In this document: one piece after another, positions 23,259 to 31,430 of the stretch | Position numbering within the stretch: the first letter of the stretch is position 1 | Layout: the number at the start of each line of letters is the position of its first letter | Source of the DNA: Gammaproteobacteria bacterium | GTDB taxonomy: Bacteria; Pseudomonadota; Gammaproteobacteria; Pseudomonadales; Azotimanducaceae | Direction: 5' to 3' | Assembly: GCA_028821125.1 (NCBI GenBank) | Contig: JAPPHD010000018.1 | Span: 1-36,439, forward strand | Length of the DNA: 36,439 nucleotides | Notes under the pieces: model-generated | The model's database searches: none | Told to the model about the DNA's origin: nothing | Seen by the model: the letters and a program-made list of their open reading frames with translations, nothing else | Made by a program: the position numbers and the translations under genes

Positions 23259-24437
23259 ATGGAAGGTCGTATCCACTTCACGACAGCGCAGTTGGTGTCG
23301 CTCACGGCGGTGCTGCTGCTGGCCTTCGCCGCATCCCTCGGAATGGCTTTCAATGTCGATGCGGTCGTTCTGTCGTTTTCGGCCACAAACTTCCAGGCGG
23401 GGCTGGTCGCATCCACGGAATTGAGCGGCATCGCCGCCGGCAACCTGCTGCTCGGCAGGCTGGCTACGCGGCTGAACGCGCACCGTGTGTACCTGCTGGG
23501 TGCGCTGGCCATCGCCGGATTCAACTTTTTGTCGCTGTTCACGAATTCTGTTTGGGAACTGCTGGCGCTGCGCGCGCCGGCCGGTTTTGCGCTGGGCGCG
23601 GTACTGTCTACCGTGATGGCTACCGCCGCCCGGTCAGCCACTCCGGAACTGACGTTCGGCGTCATCAATTCCCTGGTGGGCGTCATGGGCCTGACCCTTG
23701 CTTTCGTGTTGCCCCGGGCGCTGCACGCGCACCTGCTGGCGAATGAGGTGTCGCCTTCTTTTCTGGATTGGAATGAGCTGGATGGGCTGTATGCCGTGTA
23801 CATTCTCTGTTCCCTGCTTGCGCTCGCATTCATTCGGGGCACACCGGTGCCGAAACCGCTGCCGCCTGCCGATACGGCTGCGGGATCACCGTCGAAGGGG
23901 GTTGGCTGGCTCGCACTGGTGGGCCTCGGCGTCATGTTCTTCGGCCACGGAACGCTGGCGCTCTTCCTGGTGAGGGTCGGGCGCGAGATTCCCCTTGATG
24001 CGGAGACGATCGGCTATGTCCTGATGGCCGGTGCGCTGGTCGGCATCGCCTGCCCGCTGTTGGCCGGTTGGGTGGGCAGCCGCATGGCGCCGGGGCTGCC
24101 CATCGCCGTCATCGTCGCGATTTTGCTGGTTACCGGCGTGTCGCTGTCCAATGTGGGCACGGTGCCGGCATTCTTCATCGCCACCCCCGTGTTCGCGGCC
24201 CTGCCCACCGCGGTAATGCCGATCATGCTGGGTGTGTTGGCGCGATTCGATCCGTCCGGCGGGCTTGCGGCATCCCATCCGGCCTTCATCATGATCGCCG
24301 GCGCGGTCGCGCCCTTTGCCGGTGGCTTCATCAGCGATGCGTCGGGTGGCTTCGCGGCGAACGGCTGGTTTGCCGCCGCCTGCATATTCGTCGGCGCGCT
24401 GCTTTGCAGGCCGGTGATGAGCCAGGCGCGGCGATAG
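23259..24437 (+). CDS. Major facilitator superfamily transporter
   Basis: This 392-residue protein has about twelve hydrophobic segments. LLGRLATRLNAHRVYLLG after the second segment takes the position of the MFS motif A loop (normally GxLaDrxGrrxxl), in a degenerate form. The central loop is short (RGTPVPKPLPPADTAAGSPS). The ATG 23259 is preceded by GAGGAGCGGAG. The substrate is unknown. It is divergent from cobT, and a corrinoid-related role is only a guess. Convergent with the esterase gene; the 14-bp palindrome GGCCCGGCCGGGCC (24441-24454) lies between them. Confidence 0.8.
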   Translation: MEGRIHFTTAQLVSLTAVLLLAFAASLGMAFNVDAVVLSFSATNFQAGLVASTELSGIAAGNLLLGRLATRLNAHRVYLLGALAIAGFNFLSLFTNSVWELLALRAPAGFALGAVLSTVMATAARSATPELTFGVINSLVGVMGLTLAFVLPRALHAHLLANEVSPSFLDWNELDGLYAVYILCSLLALAFIRGTPVPKPLPPADTAAGSPSKGVGWLALVGLGVMFFGHGTLALFLVRVGREIPLDAETIGYVLMAGALVGIACPLLAGWVGSRMAPGLPIAVIVAILLVTGVSLSNVGTVPAFFIATPVFAALPTAVMPIMLGVLARFDPSGGLAASHPAFIMIAGAVAPFAGGFISDASGGFAANGWFAAACIFVGALLCRPVMSQARR

Positions 24438-24462
24438 GCAGGCCCGGCCGGGCCGGCGCCGT

Positions 24463-26268
24463 TCAGAACCGGGAGATGCTCTCGGGCGGCCAGGCGCTGC
24501 AGCCGAGCGCCTCGTACTCGGCGCCGTCGAACAGGCCCGTATCCCGGAAGGTGCGCACGTAAGTGGCGCAGTGCACGAACTTGTCGCCGAAGTCCGCATC
24601 GGCGATCAACTCCGCCTTCAACGTCTCGTAGGTCAGCGACTCGTCGTCCATGCGGATGCCGCCGTCGTCGGGCGTATCGAGAATAATCTGGGTCTGGCCG
24701 TTCTGCCCCCAGGCGAGCCAGGGCGTCTCGGTGGCGCCGCGGCCGCTGCCCGGGTCGCCCGTGTAGGCGAACTCGGCCCAGTAGGACATCATGCTGTTTG
24801 ACAGCCGCCACTGGTTCTCGTCGTCGGGGTACACGTAGCCGAGACCGAGACCGTTGAACTCGCCGAACACGAAACCGATCTCGAGGGCGTGGGCCGCGCC
24901 CAGCGCAACGCTCAGGTCGTAGCCCATGATGCTCGGCTCCTCGTCCCAGTCGAACCGGTAGGCGTACACGTGCCGGTTTCCGGATGCGGTCATGGCCCGG
25001 GCAAGCTCATCGACCCCCCTGACTTTCCAGGCCCGCCCGCCGTAGTGCGCCAGGGAGCGGTAGGTCTGTTCGTCCTTCAGGGAATAGAAGATGCCGAGGA
25101 TGTTATCCACGTACCTCGGGTCCCTGGTCATGAAAAGCGTCGGCTCGTCCCGGTTGACGCCGAGGACGACGGGAACCTGGTTGTGGTTGCCGGCGCTCGA
25201 GAAGATCTCGTCGGTGGGCAGGTTCGGCAGCACGTGGCCGTCGCCGAAACTGTCGGGCAGGTCGATCATGCCGAAGGCGCCGCCGTCGAGTGCGGCGAAT
25301 ATCTCCCCGGGCGACTTGCCGTAGAGGTAATCCCGTGCTTCGGCGCTGTCCCAGGCCTGCTGGTGTTCCCGTGCGCCGCGGGCGTTTGCGGCGCTGCCGT
25401 CGGCGACAAGCAGGCGGTCGACGATTTCCGGGGCGCTGAAGTCGTGCCCCCCGTCGTCGCTGTGGTTGCGGCCCCGGACGGGATCGGTCGACTCGAACCC
25501 GCCGCTCTGCACGACGGCGCGGTGAAAAAGCCCCGCGGCCAATGGGGAGGCCATCATCGCGAGGGTGTTGTAGGCACCCGCGGATTCTCCGAATACGGTG
25601 ACGCGTCCGGGGTCGCCGCCGAATGCGGCGATGTTGTCCCGGGTCCATTCCAGGGCCCGCACCAGGTCGAGCGTGCCGTAGTTGCCCGAGTCGTCGGCGG
25701 GGTCGCCGGTTTGCAGCGCGGGGTGGTTGAACCAGCCGAAGACGCCGAGGCGGTAGTTGGTGGTGACCACCACCAGGTCGTGCGCCGTGGCGAGCCGGGC
25801 GCCGATGAAGCTGCCTGCATGGCCGATGGTATTGCCGCCGCCGTGGATCCAGACCATCACGGGCAGGTCGCGCGCGTTCGGCGGCGACCAGATGTTGAGG
25901 TACAGGCAATCCTCGTTGCCGGCAACACTCGGTTCGCTGTCAAGACCGTCGCCGCTGAGAATGCTCGCGAACTGGGGGCACATGGGACCCGCGGCCAGGG
26001 TCTCGGTAACCGCGGCAGACCGGGCCGGCGGCTGCGGAGCGCGCCAGCGCAACTCGCCGACCGGCGGCGCGGCGAAGGGTACGCCCATCCAGGCGCGGGC
26101 GCCGAAGTCGTCGATGAATCCGACCACCTCGCCGCCTTCGGTGTTCCTGAGGGTGGTGTTGTCCCGCACCGGGGGTGCCTTCGGTTCGGGGAGGCCGGCG
26201 ATGTACAGAACGCCGCCGGCAACGACGACGACCGCGATGGCGATGAGGATGATGGCTGCTTTTTTCAC
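24463..26268 (-). CDS. Membrane-anchored type-B carboxylesterase
   Basis: This 601-residue hydrolase cleaves carboxylic esters. It starts at GTG 26268, chosen for AGAGG five bases upstream; an N-terminal anchor AAIILIAIAVVVVAGGVLYI follows directly. Family signatures: EDCLYLNIW (119-127), the oxyanion-hole IHGGGNTIG, the nucleophile Ser229 in VTVFGESAGAYNT, and the catalytic His in GAAHALEIGFVFGEF. The longer open frame upstream reads through the repeat region and is not used. It should sit in the periplasm or outer face of the inner membrane. The substrate is unknown; esters of steroids or environmental lipids are possible. Confidence 0.88.
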   Translation of the reverse strand: MKKAAIILIAIAVVVVAGGVLYIAGLPEPKAPPVRDNTTLRNTEGGEVVGFIDDFGARAWMGVPFAAPPVGELRWRAPQPPARSAAVTETLAAGPMCPQFASILSGDGLDSEPSVAGNEDCLYLNIWSPPNARDLPVMVWIHGGGNTIGHAGSFIGARLATAHDLVVVTTNYRLGVFGWFNHPALQTGDPADDSGNYGTLDLVRALEWTRDNIAAFGGDPGRVTVFGESAGAYNTLAMMASPLAAGLFHRAVVQSGGFESTDPVRGRNHSDDGGHDFSAPEIVDRLLVADGSAANARGAREHQQAWDSAEARDYLYGKSPGEIFAALDGGAFGMIDLPDSFGDGHVLPNLPTDEIFSSAGNHNQVPVVLGVNRDEPTLFMTRDPRYVDNILGIFYSLKDEQTYRSLAHYGGRAWKVRGVDELARAMTASGNRHVYAYRFDWDEEPSIMGYDLSVALGAAHALEIGFVFGEFNGLGLGYVYPDDENQWRLSNSMMSYWAEFAYTGDPGSGRGATETPWLAWGQNGQTQIILDTPDDGGIRMDDESLTYETLKAELIADADFGDKFVHCATYVRTFRDTGLFDGAEYEALGCSAWPPESISRF

Positions 26269-26370
26269 GATGCCTCTCTCAAACTTCGAAGCCCCCGGCA
26301 AGGAGGCACGGGGTTGGAAGCGGCGCATGTTAAAGCTCCGGGCGGAGCAGCGCGAGTCTTCGTACTGTCC

Positions 26371-26455
26371 GGACATCCACACGCAGCGGCAACGCACCGT
26401 CGTGCCGCCGCTGTTCGACTACCGGAACTTCGGCCCGCCGCGAGTGGGGCGTGTG
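26371..26455. repeat. 85-bp direct repeat, left copy
   Basis: The segment from GGACATCCACACGCAGCGGC to the GTGGGGCGTGTG end recurs at 26576-26660 with about six base differences. The two copies bracket a tandem array; the pattern suggests amplification by slippage or recombination from an array unit, since the repeat itself begins with a copy of the array core (GGACATCCACAC). Confidence 0.85.
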
Positions 26456-26587
26456 GAATGGTCGTGGACACCCACACAAAAGGAATGGTCGAATGGTCGT
26501 GGACACCCACACAAAATGGTCGTGGACACCCACATGGAATGGTCGTGGTCGTGGACACCCACACGGAATGGTCGTGGACACCCACAC
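26456..26587. repeat. Tandem array of a ~20-bp unit (five copies)
   Basis: The core ATGGTCGTGGACACCCACA starts at 26458, 26493, 26516 and 26568, with a variant holding an extra GGTCGT beginning at 26539. Start-to-start distances are 35, 23, 23 and 29 bp, so copies differ by small insertions such as an extra GGTCGA. The core contains GTGG/CCAC arms. The last copy merges with the right 85-bp repeat. Confidence 0.9.
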
Positions 26588-26660
26588 GCAGCGGCAACGC
26601 ACCGTCGTGCCGCCGCTGTTCGGCTACCGAAACTTCAGCCCACCGCGAGTGGGGCGCGTG
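26576..26660. repeat. 85-bp direct repeat, right copy
   Basis: This is the second copy of the repeat at 26371-26455, in the same orientation, starting GGACACCCACACGCAGCGG. It ends about 130 bp before the CoA-transferase start. Confidence 0.85.
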
Positions 26661-26793
26661 GGGGTGGTCTGGAACCTGCGGCGGCGGCCTTCCTCGCGCG
26701 TTGCGGACGTTTGCGGTAATGCCCGCGCGACCCCGTTTGTGAGGGTTTCCCCGCTGTGGTACAAGCGGTGCCCTTACCCTCAAGGAGCCTCGA

Positions 26794-27975
26794 GTGGGAC
26801 CGCTGGAGCACATCCGGGTACTCGATCTTACCCACGCCAGGGCAGGGCCGTCGGCGGTGCGCCTGCTGGCCGACTGGGGTGCGGACGTCATCAAGATCGA
26901 GGTTCCGGCCGCGGCACGCCGGGGCAACAGCATTGGCGGCGACCGGCACGGCCCGGATGAGCAGAACCTGCACCGCAACAAGCGCAGCCTCACCCTCGAC
27001 CTGAAGCATCCGCGGGGCCACGCGCTGTTCATGCGGCTGGCCGAAGGCGCCGACGTGGTGGTGGAGAATTTCAAGGCCGATGTGAAGCACCGGCTGGGGG
27101 TCGACTACGAATCCGTCAAGGCGGTCAATCGCGCCGTTATCTACGCCAGCATTTCCGGGTTCGGCCAGAGCGGCCCCTACAGCAGCCGCGCCGGCGTGGA
27201 TCAGATCGTGCAGGGCATGAGCGGGCTCATGTCGATCACCGGCCCGCCGGACAGCGGGCCCTGGCGCGTCGGCATCGCCATCAGCGACACCTCGGCGGGC
27301 ATGTTCCTGGGCCAGGGAATTCTGCTGGCGCTCCTGCACCGGGAACGGACGGGGGAGGGGCAGTGGGTGCACACCTCGCTTTTCGAGGCGATGCTGAACA
27401 AGCTCGACTTCCAGGCGGCGCGTTACACGATGAACGGCGAAGTGCCCCGGCAACAGGGCAACGACCATCCATACCTCATTCCGATGGGCGCCTTTCGTTG
27501 CAAGGACGGCCTGGTGAACATCGCAGCATCCGGCGGGCGCCTTTGGAAGCGTTTCTGCGAGGCGGTTGGGGCCGAGGAACTGTTGCGCAGGCCGGAGTAC
27601 GCGACCCCCCGGGGCCGTGTTGACCGCAAAGCGGCCCTCAATGCGGAAATCGAGGCGGTGACAGCGCGCTTCACCACCGCTGAACTGGTGCGCAAGCTGA
27701 ACGCCGTGGGCGTGCCTTGCGGGCCGATCAACGATATCGGCCAGGCGTTCGAGGACGAACACGCGAAACACCTGGGCATGGCGAAAGCGGCGCCGCATCC
27801 GGAGTTGGGCGACGTGAATCTGGTTCGTTCGCCGATCAACCTGAGCGCCTTTCCGCGGGCGGAGCGGTTCGACAGGGCGGCGCCCGATCCCGGAGCCGAC
27901 TCCGATACCATTCTGGGTGAATTGGGGTGTGGGCGAAGCGAGATCGAGTCGTTGCGCGCCGACGGCGTGATCTAG
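26794..27975 (+). CDS. CaiB/BaiF-family CoA-transferase
   Basis: This 393-residue enzyme moves CoA between acids (family III CoA-transferase). It starts at GTG 26794 with AAGGAG six bases upstream. Blocks: EHIRVLDLTHARAGPSAVRL, WGADVIKIEVP, then RNKRSLTLDLKHPRG, and the catalytic Asp165 in GIAISDTSAGM, which forms the aspartyl-CoA intermediate in this family. It lacks the racemase His/Asp/Glu set of the 6-7 kb paralogue, so transferase is favoured. The donor and acceptor acids are unknown. The transporter gene follows after 11 bp, suggesting that its substrate is imported by it. Confidence 0.9.
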   Translation: MGPLEHIRVLDLTHARAGPSAVRLLADWGADVIKIEVPAAARRGNSIGGDRHGPDEQNLHRNKRSLTLDLKHPRGHALFMRLAEGADVVVENFKADVKHRLGVDYESVKAVNRAVIYASISGFGQSGPYSSRAGVDQIVQGMSGLMSITGPPDSGPWRVGIAISDTSAGMFLGQGILLALLHRERTGEGQWVHTSLFEAMLNKLDFQAARYTMNGEVPRQQGNDHPYLIPMGAFRCKDGLVNIAASGGRLWKRFCEAVGAEELLRRPEYATPRGRVDRKAALNAEIEAVTARFTTAELVRKLNAVGVPCGPINDIGQAFEDEHAKHLGMAKAAPHPELGDVNLVRSPINLSAFPRAERFDRAAPDPGADSDTILGELGCGRSEIESLRADGVI

Positions 27976-27986
27976 ACCTGAATTCG

Positions 27987-29321
27987 GTGGACACGGAAAG
28001 GCTCACCAGTTCCGAGCGCGTGGGGTACGGAATCGCCGATTTCGGCATCAACCTGTACTTCATTTCCACGATGACCTACCTGCTCTATTTCTACACCGAC
28101 GTGTTCGGCCTCAGCGCCGCCGCCGCCGCAGGTGTAATGGGCGTCGCGCGGTTGGTCGATGCGGTGACGGATCCGATCATGGGCGGCATCGCCGAGCGTA
28201 CCCGCAGCCGCTGGGGGCGGTTGCGTCCCTACCTGCTCTTCGGTGCGCTGCCCCTCGCCGCTCTTGCGGTACTGACGTTCACGGTGCCGGGGCTCGACAC
28301 CCTCGGCAAGCTGTGGTGGGCCTACATTACCTATACGGCATTCGGCATCGCCTACACGGTGGTATCGATCCCGTACTCGGCGCTGACCGCGTCGCTCACC
28401 TCCAACCACGAAGAGCGCACGGTGCTTTCGACCATTCGCATGGCCTGCGCGTTCGGCGGCGGGCTGGTCGTTTCGGGCATCACCTGGGACCTGGTCGGCT
28501 GGTTCGACAGCGAAGCGGAGGGTTACCGGTGGTCGATGCTGCTCTATGCCATAGCGGCCACCGCACTGCTGTGGGTGACGTTCGCCATGACCAGGGAGCG
28601 CATTCAGCCGCCGGCGGAGCAGAAGCTGAAGCTCTCCGACAGCGCCAGGGCGGTGCTGTTCAACCCGCCGCTGATCGTGGTGATTGTGATGTTCACGGGC
28701 GGCATGCTGTCGTTCACGGTGCGCCAGGCCGTTGCTCCCTACTTTTTCAAGTACAACCTGGAGCGGCCGGACCTGGTGGGGACCTGGTTCCAGGTGACGT
28801 TGTCGATCATGTTCCTCGGGCTGCTGGTCACGCCGATGCTGGCGCGCCGGTACGGCAAGGCGGGCGGGATTCTGATCGGTGCGCTGGTGACTATCGTGGC
28901 TGCGGCGGGGATGTACTTCACGCCTTATTCGGAGATCGAGTTGATCTTCTTCTGGGGGTGCCTGATGGCGTTGGGCGGCACGCCGATCGCCGTGCTTGGC
29001 TGGGCGATGTTGCCGGATACGGTGGACTACGCGCAGTGGCGCCACGGGGTGCGTGCGGACGGAGCTATTTTCTCGATGTCTAGTTTCTTTCAGAAGCTCG
29101 CGAAGACTATCGGCGGTGCCGGGATAGCTGGGGTGCTGGCGTTGGCGGGGTATGTGGCGAATGCGGAACAGACGGCGGCATCGCTGGCGGCGATCCACGG
29201 GCTGATGACGCTGGCTCCGGCTGCCATTATGGTGGTGATGGTGCTGGCGGCTAGGGCGTATCGGCTGGATGCGGGGGCGCATCGGAGGTTGCTGGCGGAG
29301 ATGGATGCGGGGCGGTCTTGA
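27987..29321 (+). CDS. GPH-family cation symporter (MFS_2)
   Basis: This 444-residue protein has about twelve transmembrane segments and the GPH landmarks: RVGYGIADFGINLYFISTMT, FYTDVFGLSAAAAAGVMGVA, the cation-site motif RLVDAVTDPIMGGIAERT and RSRWGRLRPYLLFGALPLA. The C-terminal half has LPDTVDYAQWRHGVRADGAI, typical of this family. The start is unsure: GTG 27987 avoids overlap with the CoA-transferase, but a GTG at 27927 is also open. No strong ribosome-binding site is seen. Family members carry sugars, glucuronides or related acids with Na+ or H+. Confidence 0.85.
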   Translation: MDTERLTSSERVGYGIADFGINLYFISTMTYLLYFYTDVFGLSAAAAAGVMGVARLVDAVTDPIMGGIAERTRSRWGRLRPYLLFGALPLAALAVLTFTVPGLDTLGKLWWAYITYTAFGIAYTVVSIPYSALTASLTSNHEERTVLSTIRMACAFGGGLVVSGITWDLVGWFDSEAEGYRWSMLLYAIAATALLWVTFAMTRERIQPPAEQKLKLSDSARAVLFNPPLIVVIVMFTGGMLSFTVRQAVAPYFFKYNLERPDLVGTWFQVTLSIMFLGLLVTPMLARRYGKAGGILIGALVTIVAAAGMYFTPYSEIELIFFWGCLMALGGTPIAVLGWAMLPDTVDYAQWRHGVRADGAIFSMSSFFQKLAKTIGGAGIAGVLALAGYVANAEQTAASLAAIHGLMTLAPAAIMVVMVLAARAYRLDAGAHRRLLAEMDAGRS

Positions 29322-29395
29322 TGTTGGCGGAATCGGTACGCGGCGAACCTGCGGGGTGGACTTCACGTGCTATGCTCTTGCGTTCGTTCCGCATC

Positions 29396-29483
29396 GGAGA
29401 GGTGCCGGAGCTGGCCGAACGGGCCTGACTCGAAATCAGGTGATCTCTTGCGGGATCCGTGGGTTCGAATCCCACCCTCTCCG
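29396..29483 (+). tRNA. tRNA-Ser (anticodon CGA)
   Basis: The acceptor stem GGAGAGG pairs with CCTCTCC (29476-29482), followed by discriminator G. The anticodon arm CCTGA-CTCGAAA-TCAGG gives CGA (reads UCG Ser codons). A long variable arm (TGATCTCTTGCGGGATC) is typical of class II tRNA-Ser, and the T arm is GTGGG-TTCGAAT-CCCAC. The next bases are CCCC, so the terminal CCA is not encoded. The gene marks the left edge of the low-GC defence island. Confidence 0.97.
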
Positions 29484-29647
29484 CCCCATTTTTGATTAAA
29501 AACAGTAGGTTATAGTTATCGTACCACAACTAGTACCACGAAACTGAAAGGCTTGAATTGACGTTCCCTGACAACTCTTCAATTTCCATGAGGTCGGGTC
29601 CGTCACCATCTCCAATGCTACGCGCATCATACGATCCGGGAACTTCC
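29484..29647. other. tRNA-island junction without a gene
   Basis: AT-richer sequence with GTACCAC occurring twice around 29520-29540 (GTACCACAACTAGTACCAC). An attachment site at the tRNA 3' end is expected here, but I find no second copy of the tRNA end inside the window, so the other boundary must lie outside. The open frame in this stretch upstream of the caspase-like start looks non-conserved. Confidence 0.4.
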
Positions 29648-30298
29648 ATGGCAGTGCGCAAGAAATCGCTAGAAATCGTACTCATCGAGGGAATCTCTGA
29701 TACCGACCGGGGTCAAGAGATGCCGATACTCAAGGAGTTCTTCGGCATGCTCGATTGGGAGTGCAAGCCTCGCAAAGCCCACGGCTTGGCATCCGCCAAA
29801 CATAACAGGGCGGCCTTTCTGGAAGCATTACTGCAGACCAAGAGCAGGTTCGTGCATGTGTCTGCGCACGGTTCAGGAAGTGACCTCACCGTCGATCGAT
29901 ACGCCCCGAATGAAGCACGCACCAACTTGCGCGACATCATGGATTTCTGCCAAACAAAAGGATTGCGTGCTCCACTATCAGGCCGATTCGTAACCATTTC
30001 AGCCTGCGGCGACATCGCTCCATCGTACGCATTGGGATTGCACAAACACGCCGAAGTAACGGCGGTAATCACCCCATTGGCTTCGCTCGACTTTCACGAG
30101 TCGGCACTCTTCACCATGATGTTCTACTTTACTCTCCTAGCACCGCCCGGTCGGAAAAAAGTGCGTAACCGTTCTGAGCGTCTGGCCCAATACATCGACT
30201 CGTTTAATCGAACCAAGATAGCGTACCTGAACGTGGGCGGATCCGGCGCGCATAGGCTCGACTACTGGTGGAGGGGGGAGCACACGACGATCAATTGA
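29648..30298 (+). CDS. Small caspase/CHAT-like cysteine protease-like protein
   Basis: The 216-residue protein is taken from ATG 29648, where the first beta strand (LEIVLIEGISDTDRGQEMPI) begins; an earlier in-frame start exists. The layout is of a caspase/CHAT-type alpha/beta fold: KSRFVHVSAHGSGSDLTVDR gives the catalytic His74-Gly75 after a hydrophobic strand, and LSGRFVTISACGDIAPSYAL gives the Cys120-Gly121 at the end of the next strand. That His-Gly/Cys-Gly spacing and strand context are diagnostic. There is no second domain, so it is a stand-alone peptidase-like module. Such proteins act as effectors in anti-phage systems, here beside DISARM. A substrate or activator partner is not visible. 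Confidence 0.6.
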   Translation: MAVRKKSLEIVLIEGISDTDRGQEMPILKEFFGMLDWECKPRKAHGLASAKHNRAAFLEALLQTKSRFVHVSAHGSGSDLTVDRYAPNEARTNLRDIMDFCQTKGLRAPLSGRFVTISACGDIAPSYALGLHKHAEVTAVITPLASLDFHESALFTMMFYFTLLAPPGRKKVRNRSERLAQYIDSFNRTKIAYLNVGGSGAHRLDYWWRGEHTTIN

Positions 30299-30335
30299 CT
30301 GCATTCTCCGACTCACCTGGAGCTTCCCGATATGC

Positions 30336-31144
30336 TCAGTTCTTATTGAATCCCCGGCTTCCGCGCGTTCGAAGCACGTGCTTCCAATGCGCCTCGCGCG
30401 CCGCGACGACATCATCTGGCGTATTTTGGAGGAACGATTCCAACAATGTGAATCGAAAATGGTTGCGACAATACGCCAGCCCCTGTCCCCCGATTACCTG
30501 TGCGAGTTCTACGTTCCCGCCGTCGCCCGAAGACACGTACGCGCCCCACCGTGACCAGACCCCTCCTTCGCCGAACGCGGCACCGACGTAGATTCGTTCT
30601 AGCCGCGTATCCGCAATCGCATATATGCCGATAATATTCTTGAGCGCCACCTTCCAGTCGGGCCGCTCATTCCCCACGATCGTCTCCAGCTCTGCGAACG
30701 ACAGATCGATCCATGCGTACCCCGGGAAAGGTGTCCCGGCGTATGGCTCCCTCAAAATCTCGACAACTACGAAGTCGTCGTATCGCTCCTCCAATTTCGA
30801 CCTTGTGGTCCTTCCTCTATATGGCGTCCCGATTTTCAAGCGGCCAATCAGGCTCTTGGCTTCGTCCGTCAGCCTTACTCGATATGCGTCGGGAAACCTT
30901 TCCAGCACCCGAAACACGCCTCCGACAACCATGTGTCAGTCTCGTGGTAGAACTGCATCAGTGAGAATATCAAGGGCCTATTGAAATCGTCTCGTCCCGG
31001 CCGGTATTCCTGCCATGCTAGCCACTCGTCTGGACTGCGCGCCCATACCTCTAGTGGCTGGTCCTGTCCATTCCAGCGTGCGAAGTGGACCTTGTAGTCT
31101 TCTGGATTCTCGATATCCCAAATCTCGCGTAGTTCGATCGTCAT
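30336..31144 (-). pseudogene. GIY-YIG nuclease gene interrupted by a one-base deletion
   Basis: The first frame (31144-~30925) encodes an N-terminal domain, MTIELREIWDIENPEDYKVH to FNRPLIFSLMQFYHETDTWL. The second frame (to 30336) continues GGVFRVLERFPDAYRV and ends in a GIY-YIG domain: NIIGIYAIADTRLERIYVG, then GEGGVWSRWGAYVSSG and AAREAHWKHVLRTR. Adding one T near 30925 (TTGTC read as TTGTTC) joins both into about 269 residues with WLFGGVFRVLERF at the junction. The GIY, YVG, Arg and Glu residues are kept. Either the gene is dead, phase-variable, or this is a sequencing error. The start has GAGGA nine bases upstream. Confidence 0.8.
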
Positions 31145-31430
31145 CCACGTCTATCCTCGAAACACTTCGCCTCGCTATGCAATCGCCATACTCAACGCGC
31201 CTTGGTAGACGGTCCACGGGTGGGGCCGCTTGACCCTACGCAGACGATAATATGCTGATTCCGGGGGGCCGCAGCGGCGGCCGTAATCCACGGCATCGCG
31301 CAACCTAGCACCATTTGGCGCCGCCATCGTTTTCGAGACAAATCTACTTGAATTCCGCTTGGGATTCGTCGATTAGACGCCGTCTGGCGCGGTTTGATCT
31401 CGTTCTCGGTGTGCTATGGGCTCAACTCCA
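31145..31430. other. Intergenic stretch in the island, no gene seen
   Basis: Several frames are open, but none resembles a known protein and none has a good start. The sequence contains GGCCGC-AGC-GGCGGCC-like inverted pieces around 31268-31286. Confidence 0.4.

Larger units (their letters stand above)
26269..26793. other. Repeat-filled divergent intergenic region
   Basis: This 525-bp gap between the esterase (minus) and the CoA-transferase (plus) contains no gene. Most of it is occupied by two 85-bp direct repeats and a short tandem array listed separately. Both promoters must lie at its edges. Confidence 0.7.

Noticed and set aside
24441-24454. Intrinsic terminator between the MFS and esterase genes
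   Set aside because: GGCCCGGCCGGGCC is a perfect dyad between convergent genes but has no loop and no T-run on either side, so it is noted only as a palindrome.
26456-26587. CRISPR array
   Set aside because: The units are ~20 bp, the spacings between starts vary from 23 to 35 bp, and the intervening bases are fragments of the same unit rather than unique spacers. No cas genes are present.
29251-29529. Minus open frame across tRNA-Ser containing RVGFEPT
   Set aside because: This is the well-known spurious translation of a tRNA-Ser gene in reverse.
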